This document shows positions 63,222 to 64,000 of a stretch of DNA of 64,000 bases, in pieces. The translations under genes were made by a program, and so were the position numbers. The notes beneath the pieces were generated by a model. It searched no databases and was not told the origin of the DNA. It worked only from the letters and a program-made list of their open reading frames with translations. The stretch lies in the NCBI GenBank assembly GCA_964437245.1, contig CAYTGJ010000001.1, positions 1 through 64,000 on the forward strand, read 5' to 3'. The stretch is from JANYCO01 sp964437245. GTDB lineage: Bacteria; Bacteroidota; Bacteroidia; Cytophagales; Cytophagaceae. Each line of letters opens with the position of its first letter. Within the stretch, counting starts at the first letter, position 1.

Positions 63222-63229
63222 TACCTTTG
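63222..63229 (+). promoter_or_regulatory. -7 box of the polysaccharide deacetylase gene
   Basis: TACCTTTG matches TAnnTTTG, 31 bp before the ATG at 63261. Confidence 0.45.
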
Positions 63230-63260
63230 ATTTCATAAAATCATCTTAAACGATTCGCCG

Positions 63261-64000
63261 ATGAAACATTTAACCAAACTTGTAATTTGTACTTTTATTT
63301 TATGGTCGGAAACAGGATTTTCTCAGGTCGGAAAAATATGCAACTGGAAGGACGATAAAAAAGCTTCCGTAGTGCTGACCTTCGATGACTGGTCGCCGGG
63401 ACATTATCCCGTCGTAGTACCGGAACTGAACAGCCGTGGGTTGAAAGGTACTTTCTATCTTTCTCTTACTTCTGTAGCTTCCTGGAATCATGACTGGCCG
63501 TCAGTGAATAATACCGCCAATGCAGGGCATGAAATTGCAAACCATGCAGTTAATCACCCCAACCTTCTTTCGCTCACGGCAGCAGAGCTTAATACTCAGA
63601 TCAGAGGAGCCAAAAACACCATTGACCAGAATGTGACCGGTCAGGAAGTGCTGACCTTTGCATATCCGTTTGGAGCAGGGGCGGGTGCTACAGCCAAGGA
63701 CATACAGGTAAGAGATACCATCAAGGCCAGCGGGCATATTGCCGCAAGAGGGGTCGAGGGTCCTTCGGGGGTGCACTATACGTATAACTTTGCTTCTACG
63801 GCAGACGATTATTATAAGATCCATGCTTATGGAATGACCTCTTCAACCACCCTTAATGCGTATGCAGCAGAAGTTCATGCGACAATAGAAGGAGGAGGGA
63901 TGCTGGTATATCTCTATCATAGTGTGGACGATGCTGCTGGCAGCCACGGAGACTCCTGGTATGAGACGGTGTTGCAGACCTCTCTTCAGCAGCAGCTGGA
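63261..64000 (+). CDS. Secreted polysaccharide deacetylase (NodB domain), C-terminus outside window
   Basis: 246 codons up to the window end. A signal peptide (MKHLTKLVICTFILWSETGFSQ) precedes a NodB domain: motif 1 TFDDW (Asp42, Asp43), metal-binding HAVNHP (His95, His99), a YPFG strand (about 135) and a YLYHS motif near 220. It should remove acetyl groups from an extracellular or wall polysaccharide (for example chitin or xylan). It lies 130 bp after the AraC regulator, which may control it. Confidence 0.85.
   Translation, partial: MKHLTKLVICTFILWSETGFSQVGKICNWKDDKKASVVLTFDDWSPGHYPVVVPELNSRGLKGTFYLSLTSVASWNHDWPSVNNTANAGHEIANHAVNHPNLLSLTAAELNTQIRGAKNTIDQNVTGQEVLTFAYPFGAGAGATAKDIQVRDTIKASGHIAARGVEGPSGVHYTYNFASTADDYYKIHAYGMTSSTTLNAYAAEVHATIEGGGMLVYLYHSVDDAAGSHGDSWYETVLQTSLQQQL

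Noticed and set aside
1..64000. CRISPR arrays, tRNA or rRNA genes, transposases
   Set aside because: Scanned by eye on both strands; no spacer-repeat pattern, cloverleaf-like sequence, rRNA core or transposase motif was found. A tRNAscan or Infernal run would settle this.

Overview
The window looks like a Bacteroidota chromosome segment, probably Chitinophagales, Sphingobacteriales or Cytophagales; the genus cannot be fixed from this sequence. The evidence is: two proteins with type-B and one with type-A type IX secretion (T9SS) C-terminal domains, several promoters with the phylum's -7 box TAnnTTTG, few recognisable Shine-Dalgarno sequences, an ECF sigma/anti-sigma/TonB-receptor locus, many short-lipobox lipoproteins, and a sterol-desaturase-like protein. 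No rRNA, tRNA, CRISPR array, transposase or integrase was seen. Three 10-N assembly gaps (25603-25612, 46497-46506, 54841-54850) fall inside genes, and each gene reads through in frame once the short overlap across the gap is collapsed.

Layout. 1-3531 (minus): a WYL regulator with a GyrI-like effector-binding protein and a partial DUF1801 protein, then a large zinc-ribbon protein of unknown function. 3.8-8.5 kb: an AT-rich run of single-gene units separated by imperfect inverted repeats that end in GTTRRRY-like cores and have self-complementary unit ends. This is the signature of integron gene cassettes without a visible integrase (a CALIN-like array); cargo is a fatty-acid desaturase-like protein, two unknown proteins and a lipoprotein. 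8.5-13.7 kb (minus): two secreted T9SS type-B proteins, one a PKD-containing M43-like metalloprotease. 14-18 kb: a Bax-inhibitor-1 protein, then accessory DNA (membrane-anchored Mrr-like nuclease, unknown gene, XRE regulator with operator-like sites, PEGA lipoprotein) laced with dispersed repeats.

18-24.2 kb: an iron-uptake-type locus in order ECF sigma factor, short anti-sigma factor, TonB-dependent receptor, DUF4374-like lipoprotein, PepSY membrane protein. 24.3-28.3 kb: thioredoxin-reductase-like flavoprotein, Crp-like regulator with YiaA, and small proteins. 28.4-33.4 kb: secreted or lipid-anchored proteins including a zinc metallopeptidase and a LamG/T9SS type-A protein. 33.5-38.9 kb: NlpC/P60 hydrolase, cbpA-cbpM chaperone pair, two Crp-like regulators, an alpha/beta-hydrolase-fold protein, a sterol-desaturase family enzyme. 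39.6-42.7 kb: oxyR divergent from an exported catalase and ankyrin protein, with an OxyR-type operator between them. 43-47.2 kb: a complete two-gene type III restriction-modification system. 48-50.6 kb: two consecutive L,D-transpeptidases. 52-55.6 kb: beta-lactamase-fold hydrolase, MFS exporter, bestrophin channel. 55.7-61.8 kb: signalling cluster (GAF/PAS protein, Cys-rich four-helix protein, SpoIIAA-like protein, response regulator plus multi-PAS histidine kinase). 62-64 kb: membrane-spanning AraC regulator next to a polysaccharide deacetylase cut by the window end.

The least conventional parts are the cassette-like array at 3.8-8.5 kb, the related repeat-rich island at 14.7-17.8 kb, and the sigma/anti-sigma locus whose receptor lacks the usual signalling domain.
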